Source: Adenophora triphylla var. japonica (taxonomy: Eukaryota; Streptophyta; Magnoliopsida; Asterales; Campanulaceae). Taken from it: a stretch of DNA of 64,000 nucleotides. Below are positions 9,770 through 20,875 of the stretch, piece after piece. Below the pieces are notes generated by a model. The model saw nothing but the letters and a program-made list of their open reading frames with translations. It was not told the DNA's origin and ran no database searches. Location of the stretch: NCBI GenBank assembly GCA_022495995.1, contig JAFEMH010000332.1, forward strand, positions 62,001-126,000, written 5' to 3'. The stretch's first letter is position 1; the number at the start of each line of letters is the position of its first letter. Position numbers and translations under genes: made by a program.

Positions 9770-12700
9770 CATTGATGTATTTGCTTGGAAACCTGAGGAT
9801 ATGTGCGGGGTTGATGAGAAGGTCGCCTTACATTGTTTAAATGCTGATCCAAATGTAGAACCTTTTAAGCAGAAGGTGAGATACCTGTCGGCAGAAAAGG
9901 AGAAAGCGGTGATTGGAGAAGTGGAGAAGTTATTAAAGGCAGGAATTATTGAAGAAATCACTTATCCAGTTTGGCTAGCTTGCCCAGTCATGGTGTTGAA
10001 GGCAAATAAAAAGTGGAGGATGTGCATAGACTTCACAGATCTGAATACGGCATGTCCCAAGGATTGTTATCCTTTGCCAAAGATTGATAGATTGGTGGAC
10101 TCTATTGCGGGACACAAGGTGTTTAGTTTTATTGATGCTTACTCGGGGTATCATCAGATCAAGATGCTTGAAGAAGACAAGGCTAAAACAGCTTTTAGAA
10201 CTCCCCTTGGAAATTTTTGCTATAAAATGATGCCTTTCGGCTTGAAGAATCTTTGAGGCGACATACCAAAGGATGATCAACAAGATTTTTAAATCTCAGA
10301 TTGGAAGGAATGTAGAAGCTTATATTGACGATATGGTAATCAAAACCAAGGGGGAAGATCATTTGGCGGATCTGACGGAGACTTTTGAGAATTTGAGAAG
10401 GAATTCCATGAAGCTTAATCCAAGTAAATGCACCTTTGGAGTTACGGCGGGAAAGTTTTTGGGATTTCTGGTAAATCGCCGCGGGATAGAGGCAAATCCG
10501 GAGAAGATCCAGGCGTTAATTGATATGAAGTCGCCCAAGACCATTCAAGAAATTCGAGAGGTTAAATGGTAGGGTGATAGCCTGCAGGACGATTTGTGTC
10601 GCGGTCGGTGAGAAATGTTTGCCGTTCTTCAAAGTGTTGAAAGGAGATCAAAAGTTTTCTTGGGATGCAAAGTGCGAAGAAGCGTTTCAAAAGGTAAAGG
10701 AGTATTTGGGAAAGCCGCCCATTCTATGTAGCCCAGAAGAAGGAGACCAGTTGTATGTCTATTTGGCGGCTTCTGATTTGGCAGTGGCAGCGGTATTGAT
10801 AAAGGAGGATGGTGGCATGCAAAAGCCGGTGTATTATGTTTCCAAGGCATTAAGTGAAGTAGAAGCGAGATACTTTAATGCGGAAAAGTTGGCTTATGCT
10901 TTGGTGATTGCGACACGGAAGTTAAGGGCTTATTTTCTATCTCATCCTGTTACTGTGTTGACTAACGCGCCCTTGAGGAAGATTTTACAGCAGCCTGACT
11001 CAGCGGGAAGGCTTTTAAAATGGTCGATTGAATTAACGGAGTTTGATATTCAGTTTGAGGCAAGAAAGGCGATTAAGGCCCAGGCTTTGGCAGACTTTAT
11101 TCTTGAAACTTCATTTACATATGATAGGGAGGAAGTAGAGACTCAAGGGGCCAAGAAAAGGAAGGCTATGTCGCAGGACCCCGAGATAGAAGAGGAACGA
11201 GAAAGACCAGAAGGATGTTGGGAACTGTTTGTTGATGGATCCTCAGCTAAAGACAAAGGAGGAGCTGGGATTTCATTAAGGTCGCCAGAAAAGGATTGCA
11301 TGTACGAGAAGGCCCTGAGGTTTAAGTTTAATATGACAAACAACCAGGCAGAATATGAGGCATTGGTGGCGGGATTGGAGCTATGCCGAGATATTGGGGT
11401 AAAGCAAATAGTTGCCCATTCTGATTCTCAGTTGATTGTCAACCAAGTGAAGGGTAGATACGGAGTAGTGAGTACAATCTTGGCAAAGTATTGTGAAATG
11501 GTGAGACAGATTTTGCAGAGCTTTGATTATTGGGAACTGGTGCAGATTGATAGGGAGAAAAATGAGCGAGCCGACATGTTGAGCAAGGCCGCTTGTGATA
11601 AAATAGAGGAGTTGCCCAAGAAGGTAGTAGTGGAATTTATTGAAGAGCCGGCATTTGAAAGGCCGCTGATAATGGAGATTGAAGCGGGAGAAAAAGATTG
11701 GGTATGCGAAATGAAAGACTATTTGGAAAAGGAAGAGCTGCCTCAAGAAGAGGATAGGGCGAAGATTGTTAGAAAAATGTCGCCAAGGTTTACTGTACAG
11801 GATGGGATTTTATACCGCAAGTCCTTCTCGCGACCGTTGATGAGATGTGTGGAGCCAGGAAAGGTAGATAATGTCTTGTTCGAAGTACATGAAGGCGTTT
11901 GCGGAGGCCATCCAGGGGCAAGAACTTTGGCTAGTAAAATCATGTTCCTGGGATATTATTGGCCGACATTGAAGAAAGATGCGGAGGAATATGTGAGGAG
12001 ATGTGATCAGTGCCAGCGACATGCTAACATTCCTAGACAGCCAGCGACTGAGCAGACCCCAATTGTAGCAGCGTGGCCCTTTGATATGTGGGGGATAGAC
12101 CTTATAGGACCTTTCCCCAAGGCCAAAGGAGGAGCACAGATGGTGGTGGTAGCTGTTGACTATTTTACTAAATGGACAGAGGCAAGGGCATTAACTTCTA
12201 CCACCGAAGACCAGATTATCAGATTTGTAACGGAGGAAATCCTATGTCGCCATGGAATGCCGCGGGCTATCATTTCTGATCACGGGCCGCAATTTAGAAA
12301 AAAGTTTCACGGTTTTTGCGAGAATTTGAATATCAAGCATTGGCAATCCGCAGTGTATAGGCCGCAATGCAACGGACAAGTAGAAGCCGCTAACAAGCAA
12401 GTTCTGGAGATTTTGTGTAAAAACTTAGAGAAGAGAGGAGGAGCTTGGTTGGAAGAGTTGTCCACAGCATTATGGTATGTTAGGACGACAGTGAAGGGAT
12501 CAACTGGTGAGACTGCTTTCGCTTTAACCTACGGCTCAGAAGCAATGGCTCCTGCCGAGATGGGCTTGCCTACCCATAGAGTGACTTATTATGACGAGAT
12601 AATGAATGGCGACAGAAGGTGCTTCGAGCTAGACCTGAGTGATGAGAAGAGGCTTAGGGCGAGAATGAGGATGATTAATTACAAGCAGAGGATGAAGGCA

Positions 12701-12931
12701 CAACACGACAAGCGAGTAAAGAAGAGGTCATTCAATGTAGGAGATTGGGTGTTGAGAAGCCGTGAAGTTAAAGGCGCAACAGCGGTATTTGCCAAGCTAG
12801 ATCCAAAATGGGAAGGTCCTTTCCAAATCGCTAAGATTGTGCGAGAAGGGACTTATCACTTGAAAGAAGAAGGCGGCAAAGATGTCCCGAATGCATGGAA
12901 TGTTGATCATTTAAAGAAATATTACCATTGA
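9753..12931 (+). pseudogene. Element 1 RT, RNase H, second RNase H, integrase
   Basis: RT occupies 9753-10572 in two frames, with motifs WRMCIDFTDLN, FIDAYSGYHQI and catalytic YIDDMV near 10321. Breaks are near 10250 (after MPFGLKN) and 10565. The long frame 10574-12931 (785 aa) then carries the Ty3-type RNase H (residues ~60-190). It next carries the Tat-specific second RNase H, with catalytic VDGSS (~219), AEYEAL, HSDSQLI and ERADMLS. Integrase follows, with HHCC finger CDQCQRH, then core WGIDLIG (~505), ISDHGPQF (~570) and VEAANKQ (~602). No chromodomain follows; it ends HLKKYYH. Confidence 0.92.
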
Positions 12932-13130
12932 AGTAATGAGGGTAACTTACTTATTTCATTTTTATGAAAGTTTTTTCATATTCATTTTGATGAATCTACA
13001 AACTTTTTAATCATGAAGGAAAGCCATATGTTTTATGATCCGAATAGAAGATATATATGTTGAACTTGTTTTAATTCAATGAAAGTATGATTAGTCGCCA
13101 ATAACATGGTAGATAAATCGCTTAAGAGTA
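12932..13130 (+). other. Element 1 post-pol spacer
   Basis: AT-rich sequence between the integrase stop and the first stem-loop. No gene seen. Confidence 0.5.
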
Positions 13131-13150
13131 AAGTTGCCTAAAGACAACTT
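13131..13150 (+). ncRNA. Stem-loop copy 1 in element 1 3' region
   Basis: AAGTTGCCTAAAGACAACTT can fold as a 6-bp stem (AAGTTG with CAACTT) and an 8-nt loop. It is followed by CACTTTTTCGATGGGAG. It pairs with copy 2 at 13793 through a compensatory change. Expression and function are not known. Confidence 0.45.
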
Positions 13151-13260
13151 CACTTTTTCGATGGGAGTATATGTGTATGGTGATATCTCGCTAAAGGCAA
13201 GAAGGCAAAGAGTTTTTGATGAATTATCAAAACAATAATTGATGAATTATTGAAATAAAT

Positions 13261-13500
13261 GTTGAAAGTCGACGGACTATAAATGTTGAAAGTCGACGGA
13301 CTATAAATGTTGAAAGTCGACGGACTATAAATGTTGAAAGTCGACGGACTATAAATGTTGAAAGTCGACGGACTATAAATGTTGAAAGTCGACGGACTAT
13401 AAATGTTGAAAGTCGACGGACTATAAATGTTGAAAGTCGACGGACTATAAATGTTGAAAGTCGACGGACTATAAATGTTGAAAGTCGGCGGACTATAAAT
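13261..13500 (+). repeat. 24-bp tandem array, ten units, in element 1 3' region
   Basis: Ten consecutive 24-bp units GTTGAAAGTCGACGGACTATAAAT. Only the last differs (GTCGGCG). A degenerate unit (GTTGCAAGTCAATG) follows. Because 24 is a multiple of 3, a meaningless periodic open frame runs through the minus strand. Tandem arrays in the 3' region are typical of Tat elements and known to seed satellites. Confidence 0.95.
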
Positions 13501-14051
13501 GTTGCAAGTCAATGTAAGTCGTGATAAATGATGCGAGTCAATTTATGGATGATGAAAAATGTAAGAGTAAGGATTATAAAAATGAAAGTTTCTGAATTAT
13601 GAAGGAGGAAAAGGTTTATCTCGCATTAAGAGCATAAACGTAAGCCGCTATGAAAGATGTCATTCTCTCGCTGAAATAATAAAGGAAAGGTAAGGCAAAA
13701 AGAAGGAAATTATTTTAAGTATGAAGTAAAGGAAGATTAGGATATGGTTGGAGCCAGCGACAAGATGAGTCGCGCAATATGCATTATAAGTAAAGTCGCC
13801 TAAAGACGACTTCACTTTTTCGATGGGAGTATATGTGTAGGGTACCTGTCATGCAAAAGAGATTTTTGATAAACTATCAAAACAATAAGTGACGAGACAA
13901 GTAAAGCATGAAAATAAAGGGGCAAGCACAAAGGCCGCGAATATACATTGTTTATAGGCTCGCAGGCCCCAAAAGAAAAGAAAGTAAATTGTTTAGACAT
14001 CATGGCAAGTTATGAAAGATTGTTTGAAGAAAGCTAAAGGTTAAAGAAAAG
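13501..14051 (+). other. Element 1 region between array and antisense gene, with stem-loop copy 2
   Basis: Stem-loop copy 2 lies at 13793-13812 (AAGTCGCCTAAAGACGACTT). It sits in a ~60-bp duplication of the 13125-13185 sequence, including CACTTTTTCGATGGGAGTA. The nearby words TATCAAAACAATAA (13226 and 13876) are also shared. No protein-coding gene seen. Confidence 0.6.
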
Positions 14052-17000
14052 TTAAGCTGAGGCATTGGGATCATCATTTGGTGCGGTTTGAGTTGAACTG
14101 GAAGTCGCGAGGGCCAGAGCTTTAGCGTCATCCAAAAGCTTGTGTTTATGATCGAGTAAGTCGCCCCACAAAGCAAGGGCATTTGGGTTCTTGACAGAAG
14201 GAGCAGTCCAAGGCGATTTACCCAACAGAGCATCCTCATCAGCGAGATCTTTAAGTTCCTCAGGAGTAAAAGGAACCAAGGAGTGACCACGGCGACATAC
14301 CTCACTGAAGATGGGCTCTGAACCCCAATGGGCAAGCTTCTCGATAGTAATAGCCGGAATCTCATCAACGTCAGCTGCTGCGGCCCGCATGACTTGAAGG
14401 GAAGTTTGGTTTCCAATGTCAGAAATGTCGTCGGTCAGTTGAGCTACGTCAGCATTGAGAGCGGTAATTTCTGCGGCTTTCCCAAATGCTCTTCTTTGAG
14501 CCTGGCAATCTCGTCATGCAAAGTTTGAGTGTCGGCCGCATGATTTTCTTTCAAAGCTTCATTCTCGATCCTCAATTTGGCGGTATGCTCCTTAGCAGAG
14601 TTGAGTTCATTGGTGGCAGTGGTGAGGTCATTTGGTGGTGTTGAGATCACCAAGGTACGGTCAAGTTGATCTTGGGAAGTAGCCAGGTCGGACTTTAGTT
14701 TCTCGCGCTCGTCCTCCAAGTTTTTTATGGTAGCTTCTCGCCGAGTGACCCGGCCCTTAAGAATATCCTTGTCGCGCTTCAAGATTTGGTTTGTGGCCTT
14801 TAAGCTCGCAGACTCATTATCGAGACGAGTATTTTGCTCGCTCATGCCCATGATGGAAGATCCAAGCTGAAAAAAGTAACAAAGAAAAGTTAGAAAGTAA
14901 CTGAAAATAAAGGAAAAGTTAATAAAGGGAAAAAAGGAGCAACGTACCAGTGAAAAATAGAGTCCAGCCTGACAAGCGGCATGATCGGGATCCATGTGAG
15001 CGACACGCTGAACTTGAAGTTGGTCGCTAGCCCGAATCAGAGCAGAGCTGCCTAACATGCAATCTTCCGCGGTGCGGGTTTCTTCAATCAGTCCCTTTAT
15101 ATGGGGGACTTTAGCAATTTCCTTGCTTAGCTCAAAAAGCCCGGCAAAATCAGTAGGCTTTGAATAGTTTTCTTGGAGCCAGCTGGGTTGAGGAAGTGTG
15201 GACGAAGCATTTGGGTCGCGAGGAGTGGGAGGAGAGCTGGAAATGTTGGTAAGGTCGCAAACTTCCGTCTCGCGGGAAGGAGGAATCACAGCTTGATCAG
15301 GCTCATCGTGGTGAGCTTCCAAAGAAGGAGAATTAACTGGGACAGGTTCAGATGGAGAAATCTCGACATCTTCTGGCAAAGGGGCGGTATTAGATAGTGG
15401 AATGACATTGGGAGCGACATTGATGGTAGAAGTTATTGAGGTAGAGATTGGCGGGATAATAGCGTCAGTAGGTGGAGAAGTTGAGACGATGGTAGGATTA
15501 GGCGGGATGACTTCTGGTGGAGGTGGAGCGACACTTGTTGTGACGGAAGCGATTCTCTTTTGTCGCTTGGCTCGGCAAGAAAGATTAGTAGGCCTGGCCC
15601 TACTTTTGGCTGTGTTCTGGGATTTTTCCAAGGCTATTTCCTCTGTGTCTTTGCCGTCAAGAGATATGGGCAAAGGAAGATTGGCAGGAAGGGCGGCAAG
15701 AGCAGCGTCACGAGCACTTGCAAGACCTTTACGTCTGTTGTCGGTTTCAAGATTGGCAGCTTGACGACTTTCCATTGATTTCGCTCTGTGATCTAGAAAA
15801 AAGAAAAAGGAGGATAAAAGTTAGAAAAACGACAATATGAATTAAATGTGAAGAAAGAGCCAAGTTTAAGAAGGAACATACAAAGAACATTATTCATGGC
15901 GGAACAGTGACGAGTACCCTTGCATGACTGGCACTCGTAAGCATACTTATTCCCTGTATGTCGCTCCCATCCATCAAAATGAACATGGCTAAGGGGGACT
16001 CGCGGTTGAACGCGGGGCAAGTTGTCAGCAATGCCCACTTGGTTGAGTAATCCTCTATCTCGTAAAATGCCCCTCCAAGAAATGAGAGGTTGGGGAGTAT
16101 TAGCAGGAGAATTTTCGGGACGAGTGGCTAAGGAGCGAATGGCGGCAATAAGGGCATTATCTCCAGCCACAGGCGCAGGCTTTGAATCAATTTGGGGATT
16201 TATAGGGTATAAATCGGCGGGGTGAGACCACCCCACGCGAGAAACAATGAAAAGGGGATCGTCCATCCAGTCATGAACTTTTGTGGGAAGGGGAGTAAGG
16301 ACCTTGGGACCTCTTTGGTATTGCAGAGAAAGGCGGGTTTCAATTACATCATCTTCAAGTTGGCTGGTTTGTTTGTAGCCCTTGAATAGAGTAAGCAAGG
16401 CAGTAATAGAGGGCTCTTTGCGAAGAGAGCGACAAATGACAATAAAAGAAGTAATGATTCTAAGGGCATTGGGATGAATTTCAGTGATCAGGGCTTGGGC
16501 TTTGAATAAGACTTCGCAAAGGAAAGGATCAAGAGGAATTCTAAGTCCTGCTTTGAGCTGGGAAGGGAAAACTACTATACCATCACGCATTTCTCTCAAA
16601 TGAGCGAGAGATAGGTCGCCTTGATAGTCTGAAATTTGGTAAATAGAGCTATCTATGTGGTATGTTCTGTGCCAATCTGTAATGGGATTGGGAATAAGGG
16701 AACTGTTATCTGGTGCGAGTGATGATCCCGCCTCGGCATGGGCGGGATTGGTAAAGAGGGTACCTTCAGGCAAGCGGAGATTTTGAACTCTTGAAGAAGA
16801 GGGATTGCTGTGAGCCGCCGCGGGAGAAGAAGCCGTTCTATCAGACATCTCGCAGGATTCACTGGAAGAAGAAGAAGAAAGGACTGATTTATAATGCATC
16901 CTACGTTTGGAAAAAGGATCAGCGACACAATGGGGTTCAGATGAGTCGCTTAAATTGGGTTCATATTTGTCCTTAATAAATCGAACTAATTCTGTGTGTG

Positions 17001-17223
17001 AAGTAAAAATACGGGACATAGGGGCTGAAGGGGGAAGAAAGAAGCGGCCTTGGATTTCGAGAGAATCGATTATCGAAGGATCCACCCAATTCTCAACGAG
17101 TAGCCTAATAATGTCGGCCTTGGGCAATCTCGCCCAAGTGGTTCGCAGACGTCTATATAGACCGCCTGAAACCTGGCATAAACCGTATCTAACCCGCCTA
17201 GCACAAGTTTTATATCTAGCCAT
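14052..17223 (-). pseudogene. Element 1 antisense gene (gypsy-type Transposase_28-like domain plus coiled coil)
   Basis: Three exons on the minus strand: 15882-17223 (ATG at 17223, MARYKTCARR), 14948-15791 and 14052-14866. GT-AG borders are CTTT|GTATG, TTTCTAG, CACTG|GTACG and TTTTTCAG. Exon 1 resembles the 'putative gypsy type transposon' family (PF04195): it has LLVENWVDPSIIDSLEIQGR, then the hydrophobic HPNALRIITSFIVICRSL block. Exon 2 is Pro/Ser-rich and likely disordered. Exon 3 is a long coiled coil. A single-base shift near 14490 breaks the last exon. Function unknown; such antisense genes recur in the Tat group. It lies between integrase and 3' LTR, transcribed toward pol. Confidence 0.8.
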
Positions 17224-17903
17224 GAAGGGTAATTTAGGAAAAATTTTATGGGGTGAAGGAATAACAAGATTCAAATACTTGGGACAAAAATATGGAAATC
17301 AAAACTAAGGGTTTAAAGAATATGAAGGGTTTCGAAAAAATTACCTGACGATGAGTAAAATCTGGGTCGGGAAAGATGAAGATGCACCGGAAAAGATGAA
17401 CAGACGCCGGAAAAGAAGGTAGAGTCTTGAGGATTGGGAAATAATGCACCAAATCACTGCCCAGTTGGTTAGAAATGAACAAAAGAAAGGTCAAGAAACA
17501 ATTTTGGGGAGAAAACCGTTGAATGAACGGTGAAAATGAGGAAGAACAGTCGGAATCAAGGTTGGGGTTTCGCCGGAGTTTGTAAGAAATCAAGCGAAGA
17601 TGAAGAAGAGTAAAAAAGGGAATGAAGGAAGGGATTTGGTATTTATATGAGAGAGATTTTCAAAGAAATGATTGATGTGACGTTTGGGAAAGTTTTTAAA
17701 ATTTTTCCCTCACAATTTGGCACAATTCCCAAATGACGGCTTGATAAGATCTAAAAGGATACCCTGAAAGGGACACGTGTATGGATGGAGATTTCAATGA
17801 TAGCTTTTTGAAAAAGGATTTATGTGTCGCGGAATAATGAGGCATTAAATATAAAGTTTTTGGCGAGACCATAAATGAATCTCGCCATAAACTTAGGGGC
17901 TTC
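17224..17903 (-). promoter_or_regulatory. Upstream region of the element 1 antisense gene, and polypurine tract
   Basis: No gene. It would contain the antisense promoter. Near 17862-17886 GGCGAGA and TCTCGCC form an inverted repeat with an 11-base spacer. The plus-strand purine tract ACTTAGGGGCTTC (17891-17903) abuts the 3' LTR and would prime second-strand synthesis. Confidence 0.45.
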
Positions 17904-18625
17904 TGATGCTGTCCAGTAATAACAATTGGGCCTGGTCCAAGTCCATTAGCGAGAGAGTAACCCGTGGGCACAACAGTGGATATGACCCAAGAAGGAGATA
18001 ATATCATCGGCGACCCAAAGGGGATCATAGGGAGGCGAGATATTGAATATCCCGCTAATATCCTTAAGAAAGGGGGAAATCAGGATAGTAAAAGGCGACA
18101 TATTATGAGGAATACCTGCGATAAAGATTAAACGCGAGACATGATGGCAAGGCGAGATACGATAATGAGTGACCTTATCCGGCGAGAGAGGGATCCTGGG
18201 CTTGATACTCACCAGAGGCGGCATATAAATATCTACCAAGTGGGACCCATCAGACGGTTATGCATTGGGATTGATGATCACGTGTTAAGGGTTTACTTTA
18301 TAAAGGACCAATGATATGTTGACACGTGGCAGGAGGCATGAAACGTGAGGAGGTCACATGCATGGCACGAGGATGAGGGGTATAAATAAGATGGGAAAGC
18401 TTCATTTCAAGGTATGTCCATTGATACACACACTATCACCTTCAATACTGTTTACCTTCCTTCCAAGCAAACACTTATCCTCACGCCGGAGGGGCTTACG
18501 CCGGAGCCGCCCCCGGCTTAGTTAACGTTTATTGTGTGCAGATCAGTCGGAGAAGAAGGAGCCGGAGATATCAAGGATAGACTACAACGGTGAGGTTGCT
18601 GTTGAGGAAGTTCCTGGCAACATCA
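17904..18625 (+). repeat. Element 1 3' LTR
   Basis: 722 bp, identical to the 5' LTR except at one short spot near 18196. It ends GCAACATCA and is followed by the CATCT target duplication. Confidence 0.95.
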
Positions 18626-18630
18626 CATCT

Positions 18631-20043
18631 ATAAATACAATATTCAGCGTACAACCACGGCATAACAAAAAAATATTTACAATCATTAAAGCCAACACCA
18701 AGCACAGGGGGCATGTGAAACCAACTACCATGCCTCCAAAAAAAATTACATGGGTGTCCACGATCCAATAATTATGCAAGTACAGAAATTATGTTAAGCA
18801 ACATATTAGGTTAACCAATGACCAAAAGAGAATTTTAAAAGATATTCGCTCAAATTGCTAAAATTCCGTTCATAATCAAAGAATAAGAACATGACAGAAG
18901 AAAACAAAAGTGTGCAAGACCAATTTAGAAAAAGAACCACTTTTTATAGAAAGAAAACGACTCACATTAATGTGCATTTGCTAACAAAATGGCGCTAAAT
19001 CCACTCCCAAGGTTACTTTACCGTTGGCACCTAAATCATCATAGGCCCATCCCCTTCCCTTAGGATTGTGCCTAGTGTGCTTTGAATCTGAAGGCTACGT
19101 AGTCTATTCAAGCTTTTTGTGCATTTAGTTACTTTTATACAAATATACAGAAGTATGCACATATCATTTCTGGGTCCAGTCCTATTCAGCAAAAGAAAGA
19201 AAGAGCCATAAGGAAGGTGCTTCTTGAGCATGACTTAAATTGTCCCAATGCAAAACTTAAAATTGTTATTGATGCACCAATATAAATACTATCAATAACA
19301 ATTTTTAGTTTTGCATTAGGATAATTTAATCACCCTCAAATTATAGCTCAAAGTTCATTCGGAGTAACAACAACAAAAGTGTGTAGTTTGTAGAGTATAT
19401 ATATATATACATACACGCAGATAATTCTGTTTGATTTATTTTTCTTTTGTTACTCCTTTACTACAGTAACATGACTAAGCATAATACAAATTTTCTTCCA
19501 CAAGAGAGGGATCAGCCTCTGTTTTGATGAGTAAAGAAGTACGGATCAACCCTTCTGATTTAACATTTTAACCTAATTTGGTTTAAGTCATCAACCGGAA
19601 TAGAAGCAGGGGAAGGCGAAAACCGGAACCATCATAGACATCAGAAATGAAGAAAGATATGAATGTGGTGTGTGTGATGACTTTGCTTTGGATCGAACTG
19701 AATGGCAGAATATGATTCATGTAGCCAACCCCAAGTGATTGGAACAAGGGCTGAGTTGAGTTGTACGTAACTTGGTTTAGGTTAACCATGCAAATGAAAA
19801 AAGTTCAGCATGCTTGCATAAACAATGAGAATCTATGTGAGAGAAGCAAGGATGCAGCAACATGCAAGGGGATGGAACCTTTGGTACATTTGCATCCATA
19901 TGGGCTTTAGCATTGGAGCATCTAGGGTGCAACATGTACATTTAAGGAAGACTTAGGGGAACAATTTCTCACTTTTGTGAGTTGTAACTTATGATGACAT
20001 TGATAAGGATGACCTAAATTACACATAAGAGATAGTCAGGGAC
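18631..20043. other. Helicase intron or intergenic remnant
   Basis: No exon recognised, although the helicase linker exon(s) would be expected here. It contains a (TA)n run at about 19397-19411 and a 95-bp hairpin at 19235-19329. An unassigned segment at 19560-19790 has loosely inverted ends (TTAACCTAA / TTAGGTTAA). Confidence 0.5.
19235..19329. repeat. Long near-perfect hairpin
   Basis: Arms 19235-19273 and 19291-19329 (39 nt each) are reverse complements with about three mismatches around a 17-nt loop. The arm core is AATGCAAAACTTAAAATTG. No TA or longer target duplication was confirmed, so it could be a tiny MITE or a miRNA-like foldback. Confidence 0.65.
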
Positions 20044-20262
20044 CTCAGCTATTTGAAAGGTTTCATCAACACCAGGTAGTTGAAGAGTAATTAGCCCCCC
20101 GGCTTTTCTGCTCTTACCCCTCCCACTGGCTTTCCGTATCACACTGATGGTATAGCTGCATCTATTCCCTGTAGCATGCACTTTATTATTCTTAGGCGCC
20201 TCCCACCCTGATCTTTGACAAAGTTGATGCAGAACTGCCTTGGGAATCTTTTGTGGGTCTCC
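20044..20262 (-). pseudogene. DExH-box RNA helicase, upstream exon
   Basis: A 219-bp exon on the minus strand with acceptor GGCTACAG and donor GAG|GTCC. It encodes GDPQKIPKAVLHQLCQRSGW, then ISVIRKASGRGKSRKAGGL and LQLPG. This matches the conserved region that precedes the helicase core in the same DExH family as the exons at 5063-5436, so all three belong to one transcription unit running right to left. The intervening 13.1-kb retrotransposon lies in what would be an intron. Roughly 130 residues expected between this exon and the Walker A exon are unaccounted for. Confidence 0.78.
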
Positions 20263-20825
20263 CTGTAGCCATAAATTGCATCTTTAGGAAACAAAGTAAC
20301 TATAATGTCATGAGATGAAAGTAAACATGCAAGATCATATGAAGGAAGGGAAAAAAAGGAGGAAATTGAACCTCTTATCCTTTTTAAAAGTAGTACTATG
20401 TGCGTTAAAAATTCGCCAAGGGGGAAAAACCATACAAAAGAACAGAAGGTCTTGCAAGAATGTAATTTTAAGAGCTGATAAAACATGAGAATACATGGAT
20501 TTTTTTTTAACAAAAACTAGCTACATACCCACCCCCATCTTCCCCAAATATCCACAAAAAGAACGAGCAGTTTGGTTAAGTACTCATAAATCCAGCAAAT
20601 AAGAGTGCTGAGCATCACAAAGGAAAGCTTATATTATGTCAAAGTGAGTCCGTTAAATTTTTCTCCTTCCTTGCCTACCAAAGGTTCTACATGACACAAT
20701 GTGGAGCAGCTTCAAGGTTTTATTTTCGAAGCTGACATGCATACCCAAAACCAAGAAGCTAAATTTTTTATCACATACAGGTGCATGGTCAATGATACGC
20801 CAAATTAACATAATCACATTATATA
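20263..20825. other. Helicase intron remnant
   Basis: Sequence upstream (minus strand) of the 20044-20262 exon. No further exon seen before the copia sequence begins. Confidence 0.45.
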
Positions 20826-20862
20826 ATTATCATGATTATCTAATATAAACATCATGAACGGG

Positions 20863-20874
20863 GCTCTGATACCA
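20863..20874 (-). other. Angela primer binding site, initiator tRNA-Met
   Basis: The minus strand reads TGGTATCAGAGC, one base after the LTR end (CCCAACA, G). This is the classic plant copia primer site. Its presence after the LTR that follows pol is unexpected. Confidence 0.9.
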
Positions 20875-20875
20875 C

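Larger units (their letters stand above)
5499..18625 (+). mobile_element. Element 1: complete Tat/Retand-like Ty3/gypsy LTR retrotransposon
   Basis: 13,127 bp with TG...CA LTRs at 5499-6218 and 17904-18625 and the 5-bp target duplication CATCT (5494-5498, 18626-18630). A tRNA-Glu-type primer site directly follows the 5' LTR. The order is gag, protease, RT, RNase H, second RNase H, integrase, and there is no chromodomain. A spliced gene on the opposite strand lies between integrase and the 3' LTR, a trait of the Tat group. The two LTRs differ only near 5790/18196 (CCCAG against CTGGGCT), so insertion was recent. The coding frames are nevertheless broken several times. Confidence 0.95.

Noticed and set aside
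13261..13500. CRISPR-like regular repeats
   Set aside because: Units are directly contiguous without unique spacers, and the sequence is a plant retrotransposon.
13150..13512. 120-residue minus-strand frame with an 8-residue repeat (FNIYSPST)
   Set aside because: It is a by-product of the 24-bp tandem array, whose period is a multiple of three.
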